From an uncultured Clostridium sp. (GTDB taxonomy: Bacteria > Bacillota > Clostridia > Christensenellales > CAG-138), in contig UQNF01000010.1 in NCBI GenBank assembly GCA_900542285.1, positions 1 to 45,872 on the forward strand: a DNA stretch of 45,872 bases, given 5' to 3'. The translations under genes were made by a program, and so were the position numbers. Positions within the stretch are counted from its first letter, which is position 1. Each line of letters opens with the position of its first letter. The notes under the pieces were generated by a model, which was not told where the DNA came from, searched no databases, and was given only the letters and a program-made list of their open reading frames with translations. This document shows, in pieces, positions 39,392 to 45,872 of this stretch.

Positions 39392-42099
39392 ATGTATTCA
39401 ATAAGGTCACGCTTCAGTCGCTGAAGAAGAATAAGACCAGAACGCTTGTCACTATCATTGGCATTATCCTCTCGGCGGCGATGATATGCGCGGTAACGAC
39501 TTTTACGAGCAGCTTTTTGAACTATGGTCTTGAGACTTCCATCTATTCGGACGGAAATTGGCACGGCAGGCAGATCAATACCTCTTTTGAGACCTATAAA
39601 AGCATAGAAAGCTCCGACGATGTGGAAGCGGCGGTTTATCTGCAGGAGCTTGGATACGCACTTGCCGATGGCTGCGAGAATGAGTTCAAGCCGTATATCT
39701 ATCTGCTTGGCGCAGGGAAGGATGTTGATTCAACGCTTCCGATACATATCATCTCCGGAGAATATCCCTCCTCGGCAGCGGAGATCCTCTTGCCGGAGCA
39801 TCTGTACACAAACGGAGGAGTCAAGTACAGCATCGGAGATACGGTGACATTGGAGCTTGGTCAGCGCATGTTTGACGGCTTACCGATGACGCAGAGCAAT
39901 CCGTGCTATATCTATGAGAACGGTAAGGAAGTTTTCAACGGCGAAACGCTCGAGATCCGTGAGACACGCACCTATACGGTATCAGGCTTTTATGAGCGTA
40001 TGAGCGTTGATATTGAGCAGATATCCGCTCCGGGGTACACGGCGATCACACTCGCGGACAGCGAATCCTCGGCCGATTACAGCTATGACGTTTATTTTCG
40101 GATGCAAAACCCAAAAAAGGTCTACTCATTCATGAAGGAGATGAACCTTTCGGGAGATCAGAACACGGATGTGCTTATGTATCTGGGCACATCGAGCTAC
40201 AGCACATTCAAGACCATGCTCTACAGTCTTGCGGCTATCGTGATAGGTCTGATAATGTTCGGCTCCGTTTCTTTGATATATAATGCTTTCTCGATCTCCG
40301 TATCCGAGCGCACGAAGCAATTTGGCCTGCTTGCTTCCGTTGGAGCAACGAAAAAACAGCTCCGCCGCATGGTACTGTTTGAAGCATTTGCGGTCAGCAT
40401 TGTGGGCATTCCCTTGGGCGTACTTGCCGGAATAGGCGGCATAGGCGTTACTTTGATGCTTATTGGCGATAAGTTCCGCGCGATGGGCTTCCCGATAGAT
40501 ATGAAGCTCAGCGTATCGGCGGTCTCCGTGATCATTGCCTCCCTGGTCGCACTCATCACCGTGCTGATCTCCGCCTGGATACCTTCCAAACGCGCGACAA
40601 AGGTATCGGCGGTTGAAGCTATACGCCAGAATCAGGATGTGAATGCAGACGGAAAAGATGTCAAGACATCAAAACTGACATATAAGCTGTTCGGACTTCC
40701 CGGTGTGCTTGCCAACAAGTACTATAAGCGCAGCAGAAAGAAGTATAGGGCAACGGTACTCAGCCTGTTCATGAGCATCGTCCTGTTCGTTTCCGCATCC
40801 GCTTTCACGGATTATTTAGTTGAGTCTGTTAACGGAGGCTTTTCATCCGTTGGGTATGATTTGTACTTTTCATGCAATCGGGACGACTTTGATAGGATAA
40901 CGCCGAATGAAATGCTCGATAAGGTTATATCCGCAGCATCCGTAACCAATGCCGCATGCACACAGAATGAGAACCTCTATACCGAGATTGACCGTAAATA
41001 TCTGACGGATGATGTGAATGAATCTTTCGATGAATTGCCCGATCGGGAAGAAGGCGAGGAACCAACAAACGAAAGCATCAATACCTATGTGGTATTTGTG
41101 GATGATACTTCATTCAGAGCGCTTTTGAAGGACAACGGCTTGAGCGAGCAAAAGTTCATGGATGCGGAGAACCCACTGGCGGTTGCTGTAGACGGTATCA
41201 CTTACTTCAACGGCATGGCGGAACGCTTTGAAACCGTCAAGTACCTGAAATCCGATAATTGCGAATTTACCGTAAAGCGGCTCGGAGAGATCGAGGGCTA
41301 TTTGTGCTATGGTGAGATAGAAGATGAAAACGGAAATCGTATCGTTCGCTATGTCAAGAATGACGGCAGTGATTATGAGGACGGCGAATACTTGGATGTT
41401 CCTATGGATAGCGCCTGCCATGAAGAAACGCTTAGAACGGGGAAGGTGATCTACGATTGGCCGTATTACCTGAATACAAAGGACGGAGTGAATCTTCTGT
41501 ATCCCATGAGCCTCGCAGGTTCCGTACTTTCTTACTATGAACGGGACGATAACAGGTATTACTTCACCGTCATCTCCGACGATCATGTTGAAAGCTATGC
41601 GGCGATTGAAACGCTTCTTGCGGATAACGGGTTTAATGCCAAGAGCCTTATGGATGTTGTTGAATATGAAGAAGCGAACCGCAATACGGTTCTGATAATT
41701 CAAGTGTTCTCCTATGGATTCATCGTATTGATCTCGCTGATAGCAGCGGCCAATGTATTCAACACGATCTCCACGAATATCAGCCTCCGCCGGCGCGAGT
41801 TCGCAATGCTCAAATCGGTCGGTATGACTGCAAAGGGCTTTAACAGAATGATGAACTATGAGTGCCTGCTTTACGGTTCCAAAGCGTTGCTGCTGGGCTT
41901 GCCGGTGTCATGCGGTATCACGTATCTTATCTACCTTTCGATCATTGCCGGATATGAAACGAGCTTCCATCTGCCGTGGCGTGCGATCGGAATCGCGACA
42001 TTAAGCGTGTTCTTTGTTGTCTTTGCAACGATGATGTACTCAATGAGCAAGATAAAGAAGGACAACCCGATCGACGCACTGAAAAACGAAAACCTCTGA
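39388..42099 (+). CDS. FtsX-fold ABC permease with two large extracellular domains
   Basis: A 903-residue permease. A first membrane helix (about 20-42) is followed by an extracellular domain (to about 270). Three helices with the first FtsX domain come next (about 275-405, VSERTKQFGLLASVGATKKQLRRMVLFEAFAVSIVGIPLG). A helix near 460 leads to a second extracellular domain (about 480-765), and a second FtsX domain ends the protein (about 770-895, RRREFAMLKSVGMTAKGFNRMMNYECLLYGSKALLLGLP). This 4+4 helix plan with two ectodomains differs from ten-helix BceB permeases, and fits a mechanotransmitting exporter. It probably expels or senses an antimicrobial compound with the adjacent two-component system. 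Confidence 0.92.
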   Translation: MNVFNKVTLQSLKKNKTRTLVTIIGIILSAAMICAVTTFTSSFLNYGLETSIYSDGNWHGRQINTSFETYKSIESSDDVEAAVYLQELGYALADGCENEFKPYIYLLGAGKDVDSTLPIHIISGEYPSSAAEILLPEHLYTNGGVKYSIGDTVTLELGQRMFDGLPMTQSNPCYIYENGKEVFNGETLEIRETRTYTVSGFYERMSVDIEQISAPGYTAITLADSESSADYSYDVYFRMQNPKKVYSFMKEMNLSGDQNTDVLMYLGTSSYSTFKTMLYSLAAIVIGLIMFGSVSLIYNAFSISVSERTKQFGLLASVGATKKQLRRMVLFEAFAVSIVGIPLGVLAGIGGIGVTLMLIGDKFRAMGFPIDMKLSVSAVSVIIASLVALITVLISAWIPSKRATKVSAVEAIRQNQDVNADGKDVKTSKLTYKLFGLPGVLANKYYKRSRKKYRATVLSLFMSIVLFVSASAFTDYLVESVNGGFSSVGYDLYFSCNRDDFDRITPNEMLDKVISAASVTNAACTQNENLYTEIDRKYLTDDVNESFDELPDREEGEEPTNESINTYVVFVDDTSFRALLKDNGLSEQKFMDAENPLAVAVDGITYFNGMAERFETVKYLKSDNCEFTVKRLGEIEGYLCYGEIEDENGNRIVRYVKNDGSDYEDGEYLDVPMDSACHEETLRTGKVIYDWPYYLNTKDGVNLLYPMSLAGSVLSYYERDDNRYYFTVISDDHVESYAAIETLLADNGFNAKSLMDVVEYEEANRNTVLIIQVFSYGFIVLISLIAAANVFNTISTNISLRRREFAMLKSVGMTAKGFNRMMNYECLLYGSKALLLGLPVSCGITYLIYLSIIAGYETSFHLPWRAIGIATLSVFFVVFATMMYSMSKIKKDNPIDALKNENL

Positions 42100-42108
42100 T
42101 GGGAAGGC

Positions 42109-42131
42109 GGACACCCAATACCAAGGTGTCC
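42109..42131 (+). terminator. Weak terminator-like hairpin after the ABC permease
   Basis: GGACACC (42109-42115) pairs perfectly with GGTGTCC (42125-42131), extended by GGGAA/TTCCC flanks, but with only a poor T-tract. Confidence 0.4.
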
Positions 42132-42204
42132 ATTCCCCTTCTATGCAGCAATGAACTATCTCACGGGGCTTTTTAGCTAACTTACTTTCATTTTAATTTC
42201 AAGA

Positions 42205-42231
42205 GCCGGGCAGCCAAACGGACTGCCCGGC
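42205..42231 (-). terminator. Terminator of the NERD-domain gene
   Basis: Perfect 9-bp stem GCCGGGCAG / CTGCCCGGC with a 9-nt loop. On the minus strand it is followed by TCTTGAAATT. It lies 40 bases past the gene's stop. Confidence 0.6.
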
Positions 42232-42270
42232 AGCCGCTTATATGTTTTCACTTTGGATTATTTGGATACA

Positions 42271-42855
42271 TCAGGATAATATTCCATTAATATAACGAAT
42301 AGTTTTTGCGTCAAGTCTCTGTTTTCGGGCGCTATGAATGGCGACCTCTATGTCGTTAATCCCTGATAAGACATATGGACTCGAAACCGGGCAATTATCA
42401 TTCAGAAAAATCGCATAACCGCAGACATACACGTCGATTCCGAAATATTCAAGATAATGCGCGAGTATGTATATCTGTCTTTTGACTTGCCTGATTGGAT
42501 TTTTGACGGTTTTTACATATACGTTTCCGCCTCTGCTTGTGTGGTATTTATACCATTCAAAATCACTTTCGCAACCTACAAGGCTGCCGCTGTAATTCTT
42601 GACCTCGATAATAAAAACACCATTCTTGTTGACGATAACATTGTCAAGCTCTGTTTTCTTTCCGTCACAGTCTATCTCAACATTGGTTAGCAGCAGATCC
42701 CCTTTGCGAAGTACGCTCCTTATAATGTTTGCCGCAGCAGCTTCTCCGCGTTTGCCTGCGACCTTTTCGGGGGATAGGGTTTGGACATCGCTGCTCTTGA
42801 TAATCAGAGCGACAAATGCAATTACTGCTATTGCGATTATAATTAAAAGCACCAT
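42271..42855 (-). CDS. Membrane-anchored NERD (nuclease-related) domain protein
   Basis: A 194-residue protein with an N-terminal membrane helix (about 1-20, VLLIIIAIAVIAFVALII). A NERD domain follows: GKRGEAAAANIIRSVL, TNVEIDCDGKKTELDNVIVNKNGVFIIEVKNYSG (the D...E-V-K pattern of the PD-(D/E)xK nuclease fold), and NPIRQVKRQIYILAHYL. NERD proteins are suspected DNA-processing enzymes; activity is unproved. The ATG at 42855 has GGGAGG upstream. The gene is flanked by hairpins and appears to stand alone. Confidence 0.82.
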   Translation of the reverse strand: MVLLIIIAIAVIAFVALIIKSSDVQTLSPEKVAGKRGEAAAANIIRSVLRKGDLLLTNVEIDCDGKKTELDNVIVNKNGVFIIEVKNYSGSLVGCESDFEWYKYHTSRGGNVYVKTVKNPIRQVKRQIYILAHYLEYFGIDVYVCGYAIFLNDNCPVSSPYVLSGINDIEVAIHSARKQRLDAKTIRYINGILS

Positions 42856-42907
42856 TATCCTCCCGCACATCCCTATTCGCCCTAAAGCACCAAATCAGTC
42901 TCCGAAA

Positions 42908-42946
42908 GAGAAATGCCCAAACAGTAAAAACCATCGGGCGTTTCTC
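42908..42946. terminator. Hairpin between upp and the NERD gene
   Basis: GAGAAATGCCC (42908-42918) pairs with GGGCGTTTCTC (42936-42946), 11 bp with one G-T. On the minus strand it is followed by TTTCGG. It may end the sua5-rpiB-upp transcript 155 bases past upp. The rest of 42950-43100 shows no gene. Confidence 0.5.
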
Positions 42947-43101
42947 TATGTATTCATATAACGGTTGGTTCAGCTCATGCTGCACAAACGGAAAACACTG
43001 AACAAACCGGAACTAAAGTGTCGAACTCACAAACAGCATTTCTCGTAACGAAGATTGCTTGGTTGTATGGCTTAGCCGACCTGCCTTTGGACATATAAGG
43101 C

Positions 43102-43743
43102 TTATTTAGTTCCGAATATCCTGTCACCGGCATCGCCAAGACCGGGAACGATATATCCGTGCTCGTTCAGGTGGCTGTCGATAGCGGCGGTGTAGATTCG
43201 GACATCGGGATGCTGCTCATACAGCGCCTTTATGCCTTCGGGAGCGGAGACGAGGCACATGAGACGAACGGTCTTGCATCCGGCTTCCTTGACGATTCGG
43301 ATACCCTCCGCAGCGGAGCCTCCGGTGGCAAGCATGGGGTCTACGACAATCATATCGCGGTCGCAGGTGTCACTGGGCAGCTTGCGATAATAGCTGACAG
43401 GCTTGAGCGTCTCGGGATCACGGTAAAGGCCGATATGGCCGACCTTTGCGGCAGGGATAAGCTCCATGACGCCTTCCGCCATGCCAAGACCCGCACGCAG
43501 AATGGGAACTATGCCAAGCTTCCTTCCGGCCAGCACATATGCCTTCATCGGCGCAACGGGGGTCTCGATATCGATCTCCTCCAAGGGGAGGTCACGGGTG
43601 ACTTCGTATGCCATGAGCGTGGACAACTCCTTAAGCAGCATACGGAAATCCTTTGTTCCGGTGTTCTTGTCCCTCATCAGCGTCAGCTTGTGCTGAACCA
43701 GCGGATGATTGATGACGGTTACATTTTTCATATAGTCTTCCAT
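43102..43743 (-). CDS. upp: Uracil phosphoribosyltransferase
   Basis: A 213-residue enzyme that makes UMP from uracil and PRPP (pyrimidine salvage). Family marks: NVTVINHPLVQHKLTLMRDKNT at the start, ILRAGLGMAEGVMELIP, the PRPP loop MIVVDPMLATGGSA (131-144), and the uracil-binding C-terminus YIVPGLGDAGDRIFGTK. Length is normal. GGAGG lies seven bases before the ATG at 43743. It is the third gene of the sua5-rpiB-upp operon. Confidence 0.97.
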   Translation of the reverse strand: MEDYMKNVTVINHPLVQHKLTLMRDKNTGTKDFRMLLKELSTLMAYEVTRDLPLEEIDIETPVAPMKAYVLAGRKLGIVPILRAGLGMAEGVMELIPAAKVGHIGLYRDPETLKPVSYYRKLPSDTCDRDMIVVDPMLATGGSAAEGIRIVKEAGCKTVRLMCLVSAPEGIKALYEQHPDVRIYTAAIDSHLNEHGYIVPGLGDAGDRIFGTK

Positions 43744-43810
43744 GTTTGCCTCCAAATGTATGGTATTTAACTGATTGATCTCCGAACACGCTCTTGGGGC
43801 GACCTTGGCC

Positions 43811-44248
43811 TTACCCTTCGTATTCGCTTATTTTATCTATACGTCTTTGATGTCTTCCGCCGGTGAATTCGGTTTCAAGCCATGACTTTGTAATAGCCTT
43901 TGCCGTTTCAACACCGATGATCCTGCCGCCCATTGCCAGCATGTTGCTGTCGTTATGCTGACGGGTAAGCTCCGCCGAGAGCACGTCTCCGCAGAGCGCA
44001 CAGCGGATACCCTTGACCTTGTTGGCGCAGATCGAAACGCCTATGCCGGTGCCGCAGATGAGAATGCCGCGTTGATATTCGCCGCTTGCAACCGCCTTGG
44101 CGGTAGGAAAGGCAATATCCGGATAGTCCATGCTTTCTTCGCTGAAGCATCCGAAGTCCTTGTATTCATGGCCAAGCTCTTCAAGATAGTTCATGATTTG
44201 CTGCTTGAGCGCAAATCCGCCGTGGTCGCTTGCTATTGCAATCTTCAT
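43811..44248 (-). CDS. rpiB: Ribose-5-phosphate isomerase B
   Basis: A 145-residue RpiB/LacAB-type isomerase interconverting ribose-5-phosphate and ribulose-5-phosphate. It shows ASDHGGFALK (Asp8, His9), the catalytic cysteine Cys65 in ILICGTGIGVSICANKVKGIR, and TRQHNDSNMLAMGGR (His98). It lies between sua5 and upp on the same strand, an order also common in other Firmicutes. GGAGA lies seven bases before the ATG. Confidence 0.96.
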   Translation of the reverse strand: MKIAIASDHGGFALKQQIMNYLEELGHEYKDFGCFSEESMDYPDIAFPTAKAVASGEYQRGILICGTGIGVSICANKVKGIRCALCGDVLSAELTRQHNDSNMLAMGGRIIGVETAKAITKSWLETEFTGGRHQRRIDKISEYEG

Positions 44249-44262
44249 ATCAATTCTCCAAA

Positions 44263-45309
44263 TCAATTATTGAGTACGGTGAAGCCGGAAGCTCTTAAAA
44301 GCCTGTTCATATACGCAAGCCCCTCGTTTTCCGTGGGAATGCTCTCGGCAAAGATGATGTCAACGCCATGGGAGCTTTCGCGAAGCGCATCAAAAAGGTT
44401 TGCGCAAAGCGTTTCGGGCTGTTCTCTGTCACCGATTATAACATAATTCTTGCCCTTGTAATAGCCCTTAGTTTGCTCAGTTGCAAAAATAAGGCAGTTT
44501 TTGTTCTCGCTTTCCGCAAGCGCATACTCACGGTTGATTATGTCGGCTGCCCGACGCGGACTGCCCTCGGCAACCACCACCGCACAGTCCGGAGCATAGT
44601 GTTTATGCTTCATACCGGGAGAAGCGGCGACAGCGTCCTCACTTAGCGGCTTAAGCACTGCTGAATTGACTTCAACAGGGCCGATCACCTGCTCAAGCAT
44701 TTCCTTTGTTATTCCTCCGGGCCTAAGTATCGTGGGCTTCCCCACAAGCGATATTACAGTCGATTCAACTCCGACCCGGCATGGGCCGCCGTCCAGCAGG
44801 ACATCGATCCTGCCGTCAAGATCTTCGAGCACATGTTCGGCAGTCGTGGGGCTGGGCTTACCGGAAATATTGGCACTCGGTGCGGCGATGGGCACGCCTG
44901 CGGCACGGATAAGAGCCAAGGCCGTCCTATGTTCGGGCATTCGAACCGCCACGGTATCCAGTCCGGCGCTGACCTCTTCAGGTACGATATCGCTCTTTAG
45001 GTAGATGAGTGTCAGCGGTCCCGGCCAGAATGCGTCCATCAGCCGTCTTGCATTATCGGGCACATGCTTCCAAAGGGGCTTAACGTCGCTTTTCTTGGCA
45101 ATATGCAGTATGAGCGGATTGTCGTTGGGCCTTCCTTTGGCTTCGAATATCTTCTTAACAGCCTCGCCGTCCATACCGTTTGCGCCAAGCCCATATACGG
45201 TCTCGGTTGGGAACGCAACAAGCCCACCGGCGCGGATCGTCCGACCGCCGAGCGCAGTACCGTTCTCCTTCTGAGTTCTTGCATTGAAAACCTGAGTATT
45301 GATGCTCAC
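44263..45309 (-). CDS. tsaC2: Threonylcarbamoyl-AMP synthase, Sua5 type
   Basis: A 348-residue enzyme that makes threonylcarbamoyl-AMP from threonine, bicarbonate and ATP for t6A37 modification of ANN-reading tRNAs. The YrdC domain (about 20-200) shows GGLVAFPTETVYGLGANG, KGRPNDNPLILHI and APSANISGKPSPT. The remaining 130 or so residues form the Sua5 C-terminal Rossmann-like domain after the linker HKHYAPDC. The start is a GTG at 45309 with AAAGGA five bases upstream. The frame stays open for 85 codons further 5', but without initiation signals. Confidence 0.93.
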   Translation of the reverse strand: MSINTQVFNARTQKENGTALGGRTIRAGGLVAFPTETVYGLGANGMDGEAVKKIFEAKGRPNDNPLILHIAKKSDVKPLWKHVPDNARRLMDAFWPGPLTLIYLKSDIVPEEVSAGLDTVAVRMPEHRTALALIRAAGVPIAAPSANISGKPSPTTAEHVLEDLDGRIDVLLDGGPCRVGVESTVISLVGKPTILRPGGITKEMLEQVIGPVEVNSAVLKPLSEDAVAASPGMKHKHYAPDCAVVVAEGSPRRAADIINREYALAESENKNCLIFATEQTKGYYKGKNYVIIGDREQPETLCANLFDALRESSHGVDIIFAESIPTENEGLAYMNRLLRASGFTVLNN

Positions 45310-45330
45310 CACTGTCCTTTCTCTAACTGA

Positions 45331-45359
45331 ACTATAACATAACCTGCCGTTCTTCGCAA
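45331..45359 (-). promoter_or_regulatory. Promoter of the sua5-rpiB-upp operon
   Basis: Minus strand: TTGCGA (45354-45359), 17-bp spacer, TATAGT (45331-45336), 22 nt before the GTG start of sua5. Confidence 0.7.
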
Positions 45360-45536
45360 GAGGAAACCGCCGATTTGGCAAACAAACTTGAATTCGATAA
45401 TCCTCAATAGTAAATGCCGCACCGATATTCACTGCCGCATTTTCACCGGAAAGGGGGGATGGAGCAGCATTTGATAGGGGAATTTCAAAGCATAAATCCA
45501 CAAGAAATCTTATATCATTTTTCCAACATTTTGTGC

Positions 45537-45565
45537 TTGCAAATTCCTCATCAATGAAGTACAAT
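45537..45565 (+). promoter_or_regulatory. Promoter of tRNA-Ser(CGA)
   Basis: TTGCAA (45537-45542), 17-bp spacer, TACAAT (45560-45565), 32 bp before the tRNA. Confidence 0.75.
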
Positions 45566-45597
45566 AAGCATTGAGCGTTTTTCTAACATCGTAATAC

Positions 45598-45686
45598 GGA
45601 GACGTATCGAAGTGGTCATAACGAGAACGACTCGAAATCGTTTGATCCGCAAGGGTCCGTGGGTTCGAATCCCACCGTCTCCGCCA
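45598..45686 (+). tRNA. tRNA-Ser(CGA)
   Basis: An 89-nt class II tRNA. Acceptor GGAGACG (45598-45604) pairs with CGTCTCC (45676-45682). The anticodon stem AACGA/TCGTT encloses CTCGAAA with anticodon CGA (45633-45635), reading UCG. A long variable arm (GATCCGCAAGGGTCC region) is typical of tRNA-Ser. The T-arm is GTGGG TTCGAAT CCCAC. CCA is encoded (45684-45686). An integrase gene lies directly beyond it. Confidence 0.95.
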
Positions 45687-45694
45687 GAATGTCC

Positions 45695-45735
45695 GCCAGT
45701 AGCCGGTTTTCCCGGCTGCTGGCTTTTCTTTTTTA
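45695..45735 (+). terminator. Intrinsic terminator of tRNA-Ser
   Basis: GCCAGTAGCCGG (45695-45706) pairs with CCGGCTGCTGGC (45712-45723), 12 bp, followed by TTTTCTTTTTT. The T-tract overlaps the stop codon of the convergent integrase gene. Confidence 0.88.
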
Positions 45736-45872
45736 GTTCGGAACAAGTCCCAAACCATTGAGCATCGCATCAGCTGAAGTCAGCTTCGAGCTGTAATCCA
45801 GATGTGCGTAAATGTTTGCCGTAGTTGAGAAGTCGCTGTGACCAAGCCATTCCTGAATCTGCTTCATGGGAA
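45733..45872 (-). CDS. int: Tyrosine recombinase (integrase), C-terminal end
   Basis: Only the last 45 codons lie in the window. They read PMKQIQEWLGHSDFSTTANI then YAHLDYSSKLTSADAMLNGL and a TAA stop at 45733-45735. The pattern Q-E-W-L-G-H-S-[DT]-x-x-T-T-x-x-[IY]-Y-x-H is the conserved end of phage-type tyrosine recombinases, with the active-site histidine in LGHS and the nucleophilic tyrosine in IYAH. The gene converges on tRNA-Ser with only 46 bp between them, the standard arrangement for an element integrated at a tRNA 3' end. The rest of the element lies to the right of the window. Confidence 0.9.
   Translation of the reverse strand, partial: PMKQIQEWLGHSDFSTTANIYAHLDYSSKLTSADAMLNGLGLVPN

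Noticed and set aside
45310..45564. 85-codon N-terminal extension of the Sua5 gene
   Set aside because: The promoter and AAAGGA-GTG start at 45309 give a normal-length enzyme; the extension crosses that promoter.
1..45872. CRISPR array or complete insertion sequence
   Set aside because: No regularly spaced repeats, no transposase frame and no terminal inverted repeats with target duplications were seen.

Overview
The window is bacterial chromosome from a Gram-positive, clostridium-like Firmicute, probably an uncultured member of Clostridia. The evidence is AGGAGG ribosome-binding sites on nearly every gene, consensus sigma-A promoters, an Ile T-box in front of ileS, a BlaI/BlaR1-type pair, a Bce-like two-component/ABC module, CDP-glycerol-type surface polymer genes and encoded CCA ends on both tRNAs. 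I found no CRISPR array, no rRNA and no complete insertion sequence.

Layout. Positions 1-2046 hold the 3' part of tRNA-Gly(GCC), a CPBP membrane protease, a small SnoaL-like protein and about 600 nt of gene-poor sequence. Positions 2047-6367 hold ilvE, yigZ, tyrS and an aminotransferase, all on the minus strand. Positions 6550-7730 hold a MerR-family regulator. A perfect operator sits between it and a divergent MerR-type (19-bp spacer) promoter that faces no protein gene, only a roughly 230-nt transcript ending in a strong intrinsic terminator. Next come a secreted Big2/dockerin protein (7786-10143), an ECF sigma/anti-sigma pair (10504-11965), T-box plus ileS (type 2-like) and two lipoproteins (12175-17472).

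Positions 17492-22383 are a surface-polysaccharide/teichoic-acid-like glycosyltransferase cluster with one amputated glycosyltransferase and remnant sequence at its upstream end. Positions 22460-30352 are housekeeping: two tandem CNNM/CBS membrane proteins, an RraB-like protein, an alanyl-tRNA synthetase that lacks the C-Ala domain, and the operon rpmG-secE-nusG-rplK-rplA, which ends in a terminator instead of running into rplJ-rplL.

Positions 30547-38597 are accessory: a small membrane protein, GNAT acetyltransferases, blaI/blaR1 (with two in-frame stops in the distal part), an AraC/GyrI-like regulator, a hydrolase-GNAT fusion, a frameshifted AAC(6')-like gene, and an OmpR-type two-component system feeding an FtsX/MacB-type ABC exporter at 38708-42099. 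Positions 42271-45309 hold a NERD-domain protein, then upp, rpiB and a Sua5-type threonylcarbamoyl-AMP synthase in one operon. The right edge holds tRNA-Ser(CGA), immediately followed by the 3' end of a convergent tyrosine recombinase gene. This marks one end of an element integrated at that tRNA and running out of the window.

The most unusual observation is the MerR-controlled divergent promoter that appears to make a noncoding RNA or leader (6550-6800). The other points of interest are gene decay (three broken genes), the short AlaRS, the dockerin protein and the tRNA-Ser integration boundary.
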